64,000 nucleotides of DNA, from positions 92,928,093-92,992,092 of the forward strand of contig OZ024821.1 of NCBI GenBank assembly GCA_964016985.1. The letters run 5' to 3'. Position 1 is the first letter of the stretch; every line of letters begins with the position of its first letter. Origin of the DNA: Anodontia alba (lineage: Eukaryota > Mollusca > Bivalvia > Lucinida > Lucinidae). Under the pieces are notes generated by a model. That model ran no database searches and had not been told where the DNA came from. It worked only from the letters and a program-made list of their open reading frames with translations. Below are positions 58,401 through 59,008 of the stretch, in pieces. The translations under genes and the position numbers were made by a program.

Positions 58401-59008
58401 CGATCAAATCACAAGCGTTTCTTTAATGGTCATATTAAGCTAAAATGGAAATGGTTCTGTTTGTGCTTCTGATAGCGATTGCCAAACCGAGTTTTTTATA
58501 AATATATTGGAGGATCAACTTTTCATCATGTATTTACAACTAAAACGTTTTTAGGTTTCACACAGATAAAACCGATTTAAGCTCCCCTTCCCTCCACACA
58601 CACACACAAACACACATACGAACACACGCACACACACATAGAGGAGTTGTTTTTCTACCGACCCTTCCAAGGCGGTTCCTTCCTTTGGTGCCGCGTAAGG
58701 CTGTGCTTCGTGATTGTAGCATTTCCTGGGTATGATTCGTTTAGATCGGCGAATATTTTTCATTATGTTTCCAGGTCGATGTCATAGTCAATTCTACCAA
58801 TACCAACTTAGATCTTAAAATCGGTACGATATCAACGTCTCTTCTTAAAGTTGGGGGTGACACGATCTTGCATGACATAGAACAAAAATATCCGGATGGT
58901 ATACAGGTTGGGAAAGTAGCGCGAACTACCGGAGGTAACTTGCAGTGCAAAGAAGTGTATCATGGTGTGATGATGAAATGGGACCATGGTCAAGGGATTT
59001 CAAAAAAG
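15203..59008 (+). CDS. PARP14-like: PARP14-like macrodomain protein gene, 5' and middle part (12 exons, continues beyond window)
   Basis: Joined exons: 15,203-15,380; an exon partly in the N gap ending at 19,043; 26,918-28,401; 31,417-31,487; 33,922-34,350; 37,184-37,429; 40,559-40,786; 44,841-45,229; 48,825-50,142; 50,897-51,340; 55,483-55,619; 58,775-59,008. All testable junctions are GT-AG and frame-consistent, giving roughly 1,740 codons. Domain order is RRM-like 1, disordered region, RRM-like 2-4, PARP14-type middle region, macrodomain 1, basic linker, macrodomain 2 (first part). In the known family, macrodomains bind ADP-ribose and a C-terminal ART domain transfers it; PARP14 acts in stress and immune responses. 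The ART end is outside the window, so catalytic identity is inferred. No exon carries a stop, so the gene appears intact. Confidence 0.9.
16035..16090. repeat. (CTAT)n microsatellite
   Basis: About a dozen imperfect TATC/CTAT tetranucleotides with GTCT interruptions, in intron 1. Confidence 0.95.
16230..16840 (-). mobile_element. Decayed fragment of a second, different LINE
   Basis: On the minus strand, WQMKFNVAKCHSMRV (16,592-16,834) and KASKILGFLRRNFSLAPRET (16,266-16,562) are characteristic of the region behind the RT palm in non-LTR retrotransposons of the Jockey/CR1 type. The frames are broken, and only about 600 bp remain. It does not match the LINE at 198-2,521. Confidence 0.8.
17050..17175. 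repeat. Family D palindromic repeat
   Basis: GGCCCAGATCATCCATGCGC faces GCGCAGGCTGATCTGGGCC around the TGCGCA centre, followed by TTCACTGTCCGCATTTGCCC. Confidence 0.7.
17253..17543 (+). mobile_element. Hairpin MITE, family A, copy 8
   Basis: Complete; stem tip CCTCATCGAGG. The right end is damaged (GTGTTTGTATAATG). In intron 1 of the PARP14-like gene. Confidence 0.93.
17886..18016. mobile_element. Small MITE with CTCTTCGCGTTGGCCCAGT ends
   Basis: CTCTTCGCGTTGGCCCAGT at the left is matched by ACTGGGCCAATGCGAAGAG at the right with one mismatch. A second hairpin (GTTCAATCACCAG/CTGGTGAAC) lies near the right end. About 131 bp, single copy here. Confidence 0.8.
18017..18778. other. Intron 1 sequence with a CpG-rich GTCGAC/GACGTC block
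   Basis: Mostly unremarkable, but 18,470-18,625 is a strikingly CG-rich block in AT-rich surroundings. GACGTC, GTCGAC and TCGACGTC recur about eight times, including TGACGTCA-like sites. No coding frame is supported. Confidence 0.6.
18779..18978. other. Assembly gap (200 N)
   Basis: Exactly 200 undetermined bases, probably a placeholder rather than a measured length. A probable exon starts inside or at the edge of it. Confidence 0.99.
18979..19043 (+). CDS. Probable PARP14-like exon 2, start hidden in the assembly gap
   Basis: Directly after the gap an open frame reads RTARVVLDLCSECIIPETWRT and stops at a strong donor, ACG/GTAAGTATG. It ends in phase 0, exactly what the exon at 26,918 requires. 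If the acceptor lies in the gap, the start can be phase 1, as exon 1 requires. The product would supply the second helix (ARVVLDLCSE) and last strand of the first RRM. The phases and the structural fit support it; the acceptor itself is not visible. Confidence 0.6.
19482..19688 (-). pseudogene. Tc1 transposase C-terminus, left arm
   Basis: Reads NLILQQDNARPHVARV (second catalytic Asp) and WPPYSPDLTPIEHMWDEL (Glu of DD34E), then RRVRKRRNPPQLSHN and a stop. It is a duplicate of the right-arm copy, lacks the first catalytic Asp, and cannot be active. Confidence 0.92.
19756..20230 (+). pseudogene. Tc1 transposase catalytic domain, loop and right arm
   Basis: WRRVLFTDESRF in the loop holds the first catalytic Asp. 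After a frameshift near 19,900 the frame continues VMVWGGIAHG, then LILQQDNARPHVARV, then WPPYSPDLTSIEHMWDEL, with 34 residues between Asp and Glu (DD34E). The N-terminal DNA-binding half is absent, and a stop follows SHN where the family normally continues. So it is inactive, though it retains all three catalytic residues. Confidence 0.92.
20830..21010. repeat. Family F palindromic repeat, copy 1
   Basis: GGAGACGACTTTGTC, AAAAGGAATTTACTCTG and a right side with GCAAACGGGAAGTCACA. Related copies are at 37,805, 42,240 and 55,270, where GTGACTTCC and GGAAGTCAC-type ends face each other. Confidence 0.6.
21035..21263. mobile_element. Palindromic MITE, family J, copy 1
   Basis: AATTAGGGGATAACT at left and AGTTATCCCTATTCTAAT at right. 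The arms share TTTACATTTGGGGA and GTCGGTTTTACGGTCGGAAA. One arm holds an internal duplication of the GTCGGTTTTACGGTC block. Confidence 0.85.
21327..21468. mobile_element. Palindromic MITE, family J, copy 2
   Basis: Shorter relative of the copy at 21,035: AGGGGATAATTGTGTTGAAA at left, TTTTCAATACAGTTATCCC at right, with CATTTGGGGAGGC/CTTCTCCAAATG arms. Confidence 0.82.
21675..21960 (+). repeat. Dispersed element, TAGCTCGG...CTCTTGTTT type, with GTCGTC run
   Basis: Starts TTTTTAGCTCGGCTG and ends GGCGGTGCTCTTGTTTG, the same end style as the larger element at 42,832-44,622. It contains a (GTC)n run and no tandem core; it could be a short non-autonomous relative. Confidence 0.6.
21990..22206. mobile_element. 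Family C MITE (TAACCC ends) with covarying palindrome
   Basis: Ends ATAACCCTTATACCC and GGCTGAAAAGGTTAAT. Inside, GGCAAACAGTGTGGATCCTG and GTTCTAGACTGTTTGC face each other with stem tip GAGGCGGCTTGT/ACGAGTCGTCTC. Confidence 0.8.
22249..22492. mobile_element. Palindromic MITE, family I, copy 1
   Basis: Ends GGGCCCAGTTGTTCAAAGC and GCTTTGAACAACTGGGCCC; subterminal GTTAGTTAACG; central hairpin with arms GAAAAAATGTGAGTAGCTTT. 244 bp, symmetrical and well preserved. Confidence 0.92.
22650..23003. mobile_element. Tigger/pogo-type MITE, family H, copy 1
   Basis: Starts at TA/CAGTCGAACCTCAATGG and ends around TGTTCGAGCCATTGAGGTT. It carries the stem GTGTACTCATTAGAATTGC with its complement, a variant of the family A core. 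The outermost right end is eroded. Confidence 0.82.
23104..23262. mobile_element. Hairpin repeat, family K, copy 1
   Basis: A very long stem: TTCTTATTTCTCCACGAAAA and CATATGTTGCGGGTACTC, then ATTAGAAGCGCCTCGG, with the complement on the right, ending in GGAGAAATAAGAAAAATA. The core is shared with family A; the flanks are not. A C-rich tract precedes it. Confidence 0.82.
23313..23592 (+). mobile_element. Hairpin MITE, family A, copy 9
   Basis: Complete; stem tip CCTCGGTGAGG. One arm has CGCTTCTAACG instead of CGGTTCTAACG, an unpaired change. In intron 2. Confidence 0.93.
23810..24815 (+). repeat. Degenerate tandem array, monomer about 165-175 bp
   Basis: Repeated block CATANGCTTATAATGGGGAA, then GTCAGCANGATAGCATGTTT, then CCAGATCGGACCATT, seen near 23,833, 23,998, 24,174 and, more decayed, up to 24,700. 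About five to six units. Confidence 0.78.
24821..25112 (-). mobile_element. Hairpin MITE, family A, copy 10
   Basis: Complete inverted copy with a C-rich expansion after TTTAGACC. Stem has CGGAAGAACC opposite GGTTCAAACG, so several stem pairs are lost. Confidence 0.92.
25200..25345. mobile_element. Hairpin repeat, family K, copy 2, partial
   Basis: TTTTTCTTATTGCTCCATGA and AAACCTATGATGCG on the left; TTTTCAAGGTGAAATAAGAA on the right. Most of the left stem arm is deleted up to GCGAGGCGCATCTAA. Confidence 0.7.
25469..25620 (+). mobile_element. Hairpin MITE, family A, copy 11, stem-deleted
   Basis: Only 152 bp: both ends remain, but the whole central stem is gone. AAAACATAGAGCAGAAATAAG joins the outer parts of the two arms directly. 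Confidence 0.88.
25691..26073. repeat. 52-bp direct repeats flanking a family A MITE
   Basis: TTATTGAAGTGTAAACTATT begins both 25,691-25,742 and 26,023-26,073. The copies match over about 51 bp with a few differences. Between them lies exactly one MITE (25,743-26,022). Confidence 0.9.
25743..26022 (-). mobile_element. Hairpin MITE, family A, copy 12
   Basis: Complete inverted copy; stem has CGTCTCGTCGAGGCG, with one mismatched pair. It is bounded on both sides by the 52-bp direct repeat. Confidence 0.93.
26664..26770. mobile_element. Palindromic MITE, family B, copy 3
   Basis: Complete 107-bp hairpin, CCCAGTCAGC to GCTAGCTGGG, with two mismatches in the right arm (ACGGACCG, GACAGCCC). About 150 bp upstream of the exon 3 acceptor. 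Confidence 0.92.
26918..28401 (+). CDS. PARP14-like exon 3: long disordered, Q/P/M/Y-rich region
   Basis: The acceptor TTTCTAG at 26,911-26,917 is followed by KHEAVQSWVVIDEDRYSS in phase 0. About 494 codons run to GCACG/GTATGT in phase 2. The first half is rich in S, N, D, E and K with no recognisable fold. The middle (about 27,700-27,960) is a low-complexity patch of Q, P, M, Y and F, with phrases such as QQPFQYVYMPGYG and FTQPMYFYPPQPMYP. The last part has proline/basic stretches (PPLPRRHGPKPGD). No stop interrupts it, so it is coding although it has no family match I can name. A large disordered insert between RRM units is not something I recognise from vertebrate PARP14. Confidence 0.9.
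28412..28508. repeat. Family C left half (TTAACCCATT)
   Basis: TTTAACCCATTAAAGACTGA and TTTGAAGAGTCCAGTTTCG match the left part of the copies at 42,540 and 59,031. The element is cut off where the 145-bp array begins. Confidence 0.7.
28508..30440 (+). repeat. 145-bp tandem repeat array 1 (ATGGCCGCC type), diverged
   Basis: About ten to eleven monomers of a unit containing GGAAATCCAAGATGGCCGCC, AAAATCTATTTTTCGCTTC, TTCTCCTGAAC, TTGAAACTTGGTAGGAAGC and GTGACTTGTAGATCAAAAA. It is the same family as 42,890-44,420 but clearly older, with indels and a SINE inserted at 28,753-29,059. A right-end module (ATGAGCGACATAGG...CTCTTGTTTTC) follows near 30,632-30,664. In intron 3. Confidence 0.9.
28753..29059 (-). 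mobile_element. tRNA-derived SINE with intact A and B boxes
   Basis: On the minus strand the 5' end (29,059-28,981) folds as a tRNA: GCCGGCCTC pairs with GAGGTCGGC, the A box is TGGCTCAATTAGA and the B box is GGTTCGACCCC. The body follows with TTCTTTCGTGGAGACGG and GAGGACTAAGTCTGCCC. The 3' end is GGGTTGACTGGGCCGTGAAA and CTCACAATAAA. It is inserted into a 145-bp monomer and flanked by a roughly 13-bp target duplication (GTAGACGTAGAT / GTGACTTGCAGAT). The window's first 105 bases are another copy. Confidence 0.92.
30632..30664 (+). repeat. Right-end module of the TAGCTCACC...CTCTTGTTT element
   Basis: CCGATGAGCGACATAGG followed by TGTCCTCTTGTTTTC resembles the end of the element at 44,622. 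A second isolated copy lies near 26,368-26,401 (GGTGAGCGATATAGG...CCTCTTGTTT). Confidence 0.65.
30660..30815. repeat. Family E palindrome, right part
   Basis: TAAGACTTGATATTTCCATG faces ATGGCAAGACATG, around GATTCACATG..., ending GAATGTCGTCCACC. It begins exactly at the right end of the array element, as in the split copy at 44,623. Confidence 0.6.
31417..31487 (+). CDS. PARP14-like exon 4 (71 nt linker exon)
   Basis: Flanked by TTTACAG and GTAATT. Read in phase 2 it gives RYPTDSGTLKTTPLEEGPGQ and continues LISE to end in phase 1. The reading frame matches both neighbours exactly, which is the main support for so short an exon. It has no domain of its own and links the disordered region to the next RRM-bearing exon. 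Confidence 0.82.
31531..31915. mobile_element. Family E palindrome with a nested family C hairpin
   Basis: TTCAGCAGACGACATTTTG at 31,533 and GTCGTCTGC near 31,697 bound one palindrome with centre GTCTCCTAAAGAGAC. At 31,737-31,805 a family C hairpin (CAGACTGCTCC TCTA GGAGCAGTCTG) follows. The whole ends with CTTTAAGGGTTAA. Confidence 0.72.
32199..32751. mobile_element. 553-bp MITE with about 45-bp inverted ends
   Basis: ACTGTGCTTTCGACATC, then GTCGTTTTTTGCTTGGCG at left, mirrored by CGCCAAGCAAAAAACG, then GATGTCAAAAGGACAGT at right. The interior has no coding frame. Single copy in the window, intron 4. Confidence 0.85.
32889..33060. mobile_element. Family E palindromic MITE, copy
   Basis: CAACAAACGACATTTTGAA at left and TTCGTTGTCTGCTGAA at right. 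The inner arms are GAATTTGATATTTC and GAAATGTCAAATCC. Confidence 0.75.
33290..33879. mobile_element. Tigger/pogo-type MITE, family H, copy 2, carrying a SINE-like insert
   Basis: TA/CAGTCGAACCTCAATAAATC at the left and GGCCATTGAGG...ACTG/TA at the right define the ends. A hairpin with arms TACTCATTAGAATCGCC and GGCGATTCTAATGA lies inside. A SINE-like repeat (33,550-33,797) sits within it, separating the two halves. Its right end is only about 40 bp from the exon 5 acceptor. Confidence 0.85.
33550..33797 (+). mobile_element. SINE-like dispersed repeat, copy 2, nested in a MITE
   Basis: TCACCGGAGCGTCCAACTG at left, pyrimidine-rich middle, and GACGTGTCGTTAAACCCC at right. It splits the family H element, so it is the younger insertion. 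Confidence 0.82.
33922..34350 (+). CDS. PARP14-like exon 5: linker plus RRM-like unit 2
   Basis: Acceptor TTCGTTACAG, donor CACTG/GTAAGC; symmetric phase 1-1. The first 85 residues are a charged linker with a proline-rich QMGRKLPPIPGS. An RRM-like unit follows: NKIMVTGFRETTTLESLEFF, then FENKRRSGGGAIV, then LIIEFEDNTG. The ENK(R)RSGGG phrase is a hallmark of the PARP14/PARP10 RRM. The exon stops after the third strand; the remaining RRM part (VLEKQ... LDGAVLTVHAY) is at the start of the next exon. Confidence 0.92.
34385..34607. mobile_element. Family D palindromic element, near complete
   Basis: TTGAGCCGGGGCACAGC and CAAGATTGCATG on the left; GGGCGCAATGCAATCTTG on the right. Two GATCAGCCTGCGCA-type hairpins lie in between (GCGCATCCGTGCAGGCTGATC and CTGCGCGGAGGCGCATGC). 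Confidence 0.75.
34605..35226 (+). mobile_element. Hairpin MITE, family A, copy 13, split by another MITE
   Basis: The left part, 34,605-34,866, is a normal family A copy up to CATTACATAGG. The right end ATGTTTTCATGATG is found only at 35,213-35,226. Between them lies a different element with CCGTAT/ATACGG ends and a TA at each junction. Confidence 0.85.
34869..35210. mobile_element. MITE nested inside family A copy 13, with related core hairpin
   Basis: Ends CCGTATTCGACC and GCGGTATACGG, TA on both sides. A long stem at 35,032-35,125 has arms GCATATATTGTGGGTACTC and GAATTGCATCGAC with complement. The GTGGGTACTC stem base matches family A, but the tip is AATTGCATCGAC. Confidence 0.78.
35262..35425. 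repeat. Hairpin repeat, family K, copy 3, decayed
   Basis: AGTTTTCTTATTTCTTCACA at left, ATTCATTAGAAGCGAC near the centre, CATATGTTCTCATGGAGA with AATAA at right. The right stem arm is partly lost. Confidence 0.65.
35812..35890. repeat. Family D palindrome
   Basis: CAGTGAAGATTCTGATCAGA faces GCTGATCTGACTCTTC around TGCGCGAATGCGCA. Confidence 0.75.
36021..36299 (+). mobile_element. Hairpin MITE, family A, copy 14
   Basis: Complete but eroded at the left end (GGAAGCATGTCTATTC). The stem has CCTCAGCGAGGTGG, with two paired and one unpaired change. Confidence 0.88.
36540..37107. mobile_element. Family H-like MITE, decayed, with nested family C element
   Basis: GTCTTCAATGGCTCTAA at left and GTTGGAGTCATTGAAGC at right. 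One arm of the core hairpin remains (GGCGATTCTAATGAGTAC). The region 36,829-37,029 is a complete family C element inserted in the right half. Confidence 0.68.
36829..37029. mobile_element. Family C MITE, nested
   Basis: Ends TTAACCCTTGCCTTGCTGAA and TTCAGCAAGAGAAGGGTGAA. The inner hairpin is GATCAGTTGGCCTCT/AGAAGCCAACTGATC between GACAGTGCAGATCC and GGATCTACACTGTTTGC. Confidence 0.82.
37184..37429 (+). CDS. PARP14-like exon 6: end of RRM 2 and start of RRM-like unit 3
   Basis: Acceptor TGTCTTTTAG, donor CCAG/GTATTT; phase 1-1. It begins with the last helix and strand of RRM 2 (VLTSVLEKQKSSPFKLDGAV, then LTVHAY). After a PPPIDRRK linker comes RRM-like unit 3: KIFLAGLKEGMSTESLEVFL and TVLLTFDEEPG. 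Unit 3 lacks the ENKRSGGG phrase and has CGMCPAS in its place, so it is the most divergent of the series. Confidence 0.9.
37448..37644. mobile_element. Family C MITE in the intron after exon 6
   Basis: TTAACCCTTTCATCCCTGA at left, 19 bp past the exon 6 donor, and GGGGTTAAAGAGTTAA at right. Inner hairpin GAGACGGCTCGT/AACAAGCCGTC. Confidence 0.78.
37805..37935. repeat. Family F repeat, copy 2
   Basis: AGAGACAAATTCTTGGACTT and CCTGTTTTCCTTTC, then GAAAAGGAATCTACTCT and GGAAGGGAGG match the 20,830 and 55,270 copies in part. Confidence 0.55.
38240..38519 (-). mobile_element. Hairpin MITE, family A, copy 15
   Basis: Complete inverted copy, stem tip CCTCGCCGAGG, stem nearly perfect. Confidence 0.93.
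38691..38973 (-). mobile_element. Hairpin MITE, family A, copy 16
   Basis: Complete inverted copy 170 bp after copy 15 and in the same orientation; stem tip CCTCGATGAGG. The two differ at the tip, so they are not a recent duplication. Confidence 0.93.
39095..39180. repeat. Family D fragment
   Basis: TTGAGCCGCAACATGAGAAA and CGTACCTTCT, then GCAGTCTGATCAGAATCTTC. Only one arm of the palindrome remains. Confidence 0.6.
39561..39935 (+). repeat. Dispersed repeat G (GACCGTTCTAAAGCGGT), copy 1
   Basis: AAGAGTAGCATCGGGACCCA to CACTCCCTGGGCTTTTCTC. It is almost identical over about 370 bp to 47,290-47,665, so both are recent. A diverged copy is at 51,826-52,090 and short pieces are at 40,290 and 58,655. 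No terminal inverted repeat is obvious. Confidence 0.85.
39938..40215 (+). mobile_element. Hairpin MITE, family A, copy 17, with duplicated stem arm
   Basis: The left stem arm occurs twice: GGGTACTCGTTTGAACCGCC, then CGGCC, then GGGTACTCGTTAGAACCGCC, against a single right arm. It abuts the end of repeat G copy 1. Confidence 0.92.
40312..40366. repeat. (CTTT)n microsatellite
   Basis: About thirteen uninterrupted TTTC units following GGCGGTTCCTCTTTATAG. Confidence 0.98.
40559..40786 (+). CDS. PARP14-like exon 7: end of RRM 3 and start of RRM-like unit 4
   Basis: Acceptor GTTATCTAG, donor GAAG/GTATTT; phase 1-1. The first part (DFDKLQDQLKKRTLEDKVLT) finishes unit 3. NQVKVTGYGANTTDETLTFY, then FENKRSGGGEV, then TLVQFKNAEG form unit 4. 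Both ends fall at the same RRM position as in exons 5 and 6. A family A MITE begins only about 13 bp after the donor site, so insertion came very close to this splice signal. The upstream reading frame into 40,459 is intron translation. Confidence 0.92.
40799..41072 (-). mobile_element. Hairpin MITE, family A, copy 18
   Basis: Begins about 13 bp after the exon 7 donor site. The right end is lost after ATAGGCGTGTTTAGG. The stem has CTATGCGAGGCCG, so its pairing is reduced. Confidence 0.9.
41090..41230. repeat. Family D repeat
   Basis: CATGAGCTGGGGCGTA, AAAATTGCATGTACGC, then CAGCGAAGACTCAGATCAGC, then TCTTATCAGAGTCTCGC. Confidence 0.65.
41232..41338. mobile_element. Palindromic MITE, family B, copy 4
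   Basis: Complete 107-bp hairpin. Outer ends diverged (CCCAGTTAGC, GCTTACAGGG); the GGGCCGTCATCGGCCC stem is perfect. Confidence 0.92.
41478..41728 (-). mobile_element. Hairpin MITE, family A, copy 19, one stem arm deleted
   Basis: AAATACATAGACGAGGCGG shows that the left stem arm has been lost up to the apex while the right arm (GGCGGTTCTAACGAGTAC) remains. Confidence 0.88.
41969..42218 (+). mobile_element. SINE-like dispersed repeat, copy 3
   Basis: TTCACCGGGGCGTCCATCTG to GTTAAACCCCAACACAATC. It is the best preserved of the three copies, with the GGCCTGCTATCCTTGTAGCA hairpin and GGGAGACGACACAAAATGAC. Confidence 0.82.
42235..42400. repeat. Family F palindrome, copy 3
   Basis: GTGACAACTTTTGTGACTTC and AATTTGCTTTTC on the left face GCAGGAAAGCAAACAGG and AAGTCACAAAAAGCC on the right. 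The centre has TGAAAAGAGC/GCTCCAAAAGAG. Confidence 0.72.
42540..42712. repeat. Family C repeat, decayed
   Basis: GGAAGAGTCGGATTTTAGTTT, TTAGATATTCCTAGTGAAA, GCAAACAGTGCAGACC, GTCTGATCTGGGG and GACTAAAATGGGCTAAA match the copy at 59,031-59,257. Confidence 0.7.
42832..44622 (+). mobile_element. Array-bearing non-autonomous element (TAGCTCACC...CTCTTGTTT), pearl/HINE-like
   Basis: The left module TAGCTCACCTGAGCACG and GTGCTCATGGTGAGC is a hairpin, followed by a GTCCGTCGTCCGTCG run. A tandem core (42,890-44,420) follows, then a right module with CACTCAGGTGAGC and GGGCCTCTTGTTT. Elements with fixed ends, a subterminal hairpin and a 120-170 bp tandem core are known in bivalves as pearl-related or Helentron-associated elements; assignment to that group is inference. 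It has inserted into a family E MITE. Confidence 0.8.
42890..44420 (+). repeat. 145-bp tandem repeat array 2 (ATGGCCGCC type), young
   Basis: About ten monomers spaced 144-145 bp (AAGATGG at 43,034, 43,179, 43,324, 43,469, 43,613 and 43,757). The first half is nearly homogeneous, and divergence rises toward the right end. Each unit contains ATGGCCGCCATGGC, itself a palindrome. Same family as 28,508-30,440. Confidence 0.94.
44841..45229 (+). CDS. PARP14-like exon 8: end of RRM 4 and start of the middle region
   Basis: Acceptor TCCTTTTTAG, donor AAAGAG/GTTTGT; starts phase 1, ends phase 0. DADRVCDGRKHKLANYELSV completes RRM 4. The rest, with FAVQIPSPIRLTDLDPNIVR and ARQSVQLVKDWENKCRDAV, is PARP14-type sequence before the KH-like region. 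I recognise it by position and style rather than by a named domain. The donor GTTTGT is weaker than the others. Confidence 0.88.
45240..45430. repeat. Family D palindromes, two in tandem
   Basis: Follows the exon 8 donor by about 10 bp. ACTCAAATCAGCCTGCGCA faces TGCGCAGTTTGATCAGA, then GATTCTGATCAGACTGC faces CAATCTGATCAGAATCTC. Confidence 0.75.
45436..45509. repeat. (TA)n microsatellite
   Basis: About 36 AT dinucleotides, directly abutting the truncated LINE end at 45,509. Confidence 0.98.
45509..45640 (-). mobile_element. Very short 3' end of the LINE seen at 198-2,521
   Basis: TCGGATTTTTGATTAACGTG, CAGGTACAGGGGCAAC, CTTCCAGATAGCTGGCTTG and CTGCACGCATGGCAGATCTC match 196-305. Only about 110-130 bp of the 3' end remain, as in a severely truncated retrotransposition product. 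The 3' end faces the TA repeat. Confidence 0.88.
45705..45981 (-). mobile_element. Hairpin MITE, family A, copy 20
   Basis: Complete inverted copy, tip CCTCGGCGAGG, one mismatch in the stem. Right end ATAGGTTTGTTTTCGTTATG. Confidence 0.93.
46317..46760. mobile_element. Family C MITE with a nested family I MITE
   Basis: Ends TTACCCTTTCGTCCCTGAG and GGCCTGAGAGGGTTAAT. The inner hairpin is GAGATGGCTCGT/ACAAGCTGTCTC. At 46,409-46,648 a family I element interrupts the sequence between AATAGGGATTTC and ACTGGCAAACAG. Confidence 0.85.
46409..46648. mobile_element. Palindromic MITE, family I, copy 2, nested
   Basis: CACAGTTGTTCAAAGCGTCG at left, TTTTAAACAACTGAGCCC at right, with central AAAAAATGTGAGTAGCTTTT hairpin. 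More diverged than the copy at 22,249. Confidence 0.85.
47155..47290 (+). repeat. 71-bp tandem duplication
   Basis: ATGCTAGCATTGTGGTCACC at 47,159 and ATGCTAGCATTTTGGTCACC at 47,230 begin two successive imperfect copies. Confidence 0.8.
47290..47665 (+). repeat. Dispersed repeat G, copy 2
   Basis: Nearly identical to 39,561-39,935. It extends further right with TCGAATATCGCTTAAGCTG, as does the 51,826 copy. Confidence 0.85.
47735..48375. repeat. Large composite inverted repeat
   Basis: Left: ACTACAATGCTGTATATGAA, CCGAGTTTCCGATTTTCG, AAAGGCTCCATATTCCTC. Right, in reverse complement: GAGGAACATGGAGCCTTTA, CGAAAATCGG-type ATGAAAATCGGAGACTCGG, and GTAGTTTGCGATGCTGTATA. Inside lie further matched blocks (GTGGCATCTGACAGCCTGTA / ACAGGCTGTTAGGTGCCAC). 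Confidence 0.75.
48825..50142 (+). CDS. PARP14-like exon 9: KH-like middle region and start of macrodomain 1
   Basis: Acceptor TTTATTTTCAAG, donor AAAG/GTAAGA; phase 0 to phase 1, 1,318 nt. The in-frame sequence begins IWSEAIEVLKELDVPNPEDV, so there is no start codon here. Most of the exon is alpha/beta sequence of the kind seen between RRMs and macrodomains in PARP14, with repeating KH-like blocks (GFGVTLNVESREITFEG; GLLKFEKSTGQLLVITV; GFKIRGKKDGRTLAVKQL). The end is unmistakable: VLEGDITELKVDAIVNPRN and NEGLSGTIINKG open a macrodomain, with the VDAIVN phrase that lines the ADP-ribose pocket. Confidence 0.95.
50194..50518. mobile_element. Tigger/pogo-type MITE with perfect ends
   Basis: TA/CAGTCGACTCTCGTTATCTC at left and GAGATAACGAGAGTCGACTG/TA at right, exact complements with TA duplications. 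A central hairpin has arms AATATTGTGGAAAAGAGGAG. 325 bp, 51 bp after the exon 9 donor. Confidence 0.92.
50897..51340 (+). CDS. PARP14-like exon 10: rest of macrodomain 1
   Basis: Acceptor ATATTTTTCAG, donor GAAG/GTAAAG; phase 1-1. Joined to exon 9 it reads INKGGGYDIQKECDTFRG. It then shows KPGALLCKYIFHVISPEW, SSIAFPAIGTGIFRFP and a C-terminal helix, covering the rest of a macrodomain including the AIGTGIF loop that contacts the ADP-ribose phosphates. The GG..IQ.EC segment and binding loops are all kept, so ADP-ribose binding is plausible. The exon ends in a short acidic linker. Confidence 0.95.
51826..52240 (+). repeat. Dispersed repeat G, copy 3, diverged
   Basis: CTGACCGTTCTTAGGCGGCG, GAGAGTTGGGGAAGAGGGAG, AATCGAATGCCGCTTAAGC, ACTACAGTGTTGCATATGAA and GTGATTTTGTGTGTTCTTTG follow the order of copy 2. 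A detached piece of its right part is at 54,455-54,560. Confidence 0.75.
52336..52420. repeat. (TA)n microsatellite
   Basis: About 41 AT dinucleotides. Confidence 0.98.
52421..54104. other. Intron sequence with two short repeat fragments
   Basis: 52,960-52,998 (GGGTTGACGCGTCGTTAAAC) is a detached SINE tail. 53,137-53,334 starts ATGTCCCCTACCTAAGGGGA and ends CGGTTCGGGGACAT, a small element whose start resembles 60,079. Nothing else was recognised. Confidence 0.6.
54105..54245 (+). repeat. Core-less derivative of the 62.4-63.8 kb element
   Basis: ATTCTGTTTTCACGTTATCC and GTCCGTGTGTTCGTCCG at left, GGTATCTAATTAGCACTGC at right correspond to the two end modules at 62,433 and 63,738, without the tandem core. 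Confidence 0.65.
54640..54872. mobile_element. Family D palindromic element
   Basis: TTTGAGCCAGCTCACGACAAA at left and TTTGCTGTGCTCTGGCTCA at right, with AGACTCAGATCAGCCTG and GATGCACATGC-type inner arms. Confidence 0.75.
54975..55200. mobile_element. Family D palindromic element
   Basis: TTTGAGCCAGCGCACGACAA at left and TTTGTTGTGTGCTGGCTCA at right; inner arms CGAAGACTTTGAACAGACTG and GCAGGCTGATCTTAGTCTTCG around GCGCGCATGCGC. Confidence 0.78.
55268..55425. repeat. Family F palindrome, copy 4
   Basis: AGAGAGTGACTACACTTTTG and GGGGAGGCAAC at left, CAGGAAAGCAAGAAGG and AGGTCACTAAAAGAGTCTCT at right. The centre has CTCCCTTTTGAAAGGGGG. It ends about 60 bp before exon 11. Confidence 0.72.
55483..55619 (+). 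CDS. PARP14-like exon 11: basic linker and first strand of macrodomain 2
   Basis: Acceptor CTTTTTGCGCAG, donor AAAGG/GTGAGC; phase 1 to phase 0. It reads ARKSSCGGSEKSVVTIRRRR, then DKKIKISLIKGELSRQR, where ISLIKGELSRQ is the first strand and loop of a macrodomain (compare VLEGDITELK in exon 9). The next exon begins VDVIVNSTN in the matching phase. The exon lies between repeats (family F just upstream), so it is easily missed. Confidence 0.88.
56145..56365. repeat. Family D repeat
   Basis: GCCCAGATCAGCCTGCG and CCGCGCAGTCTGATCAGGGC, then AATGCCCGGATGAGACTTTG. Palindromic around GTATCCGCG. Confidence 0.7.
56491..56634 (-). mobile_element. Hairpin MITE, family A, one half only
   Basis: Begins CATCAGGAAAACATACC and stops at GTTAGAACCGCCTCGGC, the apex of the central stem. 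The other half is absent, and unrelated sequence (ATATAAACAGTC) follows. Confidence 0.9.
57285..57469. repeat. Family C MITE, decayed
   Basis: TTAACGCTTTCATGCCTTAG at left, GGGCTGAAAGGGTTAA at right. The inner hairpin is largely lost (CTGATGAGCC...GATCTACACTGTTTGC). Confidence 0.72.
57606..57912. repeat. Inverted repeat with ATTATTGCATAAAAA arms
   Basis: GTTCGATCGCTATTATTGCA at left mirrors CTTTTTATGCAATAATG at right. Inner GTGCATTAACAGCG and CATGTTAATGCACGGC blocks are also mirrored. Confidence 0.65.
58015..58294 (-). mobile_element. Hairpin MITE, family A, copy 22
   Basis: Complete inverted copy; tip CCTCACCGAGG; stem base GTGGGTAGTTGTTAGAAC carries two changes. Last family A copy in the window. 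Confidence 0.92.
58600..58740. repeat. (CA)n-like tract and repeat G fragment
   Basis: CACACACACACAAACACACA, then CTACCGACCCTTCCAAGGCGG and CTGTGCTTCGTGATTGTAGC, the same order as at 40,290-40,470. It lies about 35 bp before exon 12. Confidence 0.7.
58775..59008 (+). CDS. PARP14-like exon 12: macrodomain 2, middle part
   Basis: Acceptor ATGTTTCCAG, donor AAAAAAG/GTAATG; 234 nt, phase 0-0. VDVIVNSTNTNLDLKIGTIS opens it, followed by LLKVGGDTILHDIEQKYPDG and GGNLQCKEVYHGVMM, which align with the core of macrodomain 1. The last residues GQGISKK lead to the missing half. No further exon is seen between 59,009 and 64,000, which is nearly all repeats, so the gene continues past the right edge. Confidence 0.93.
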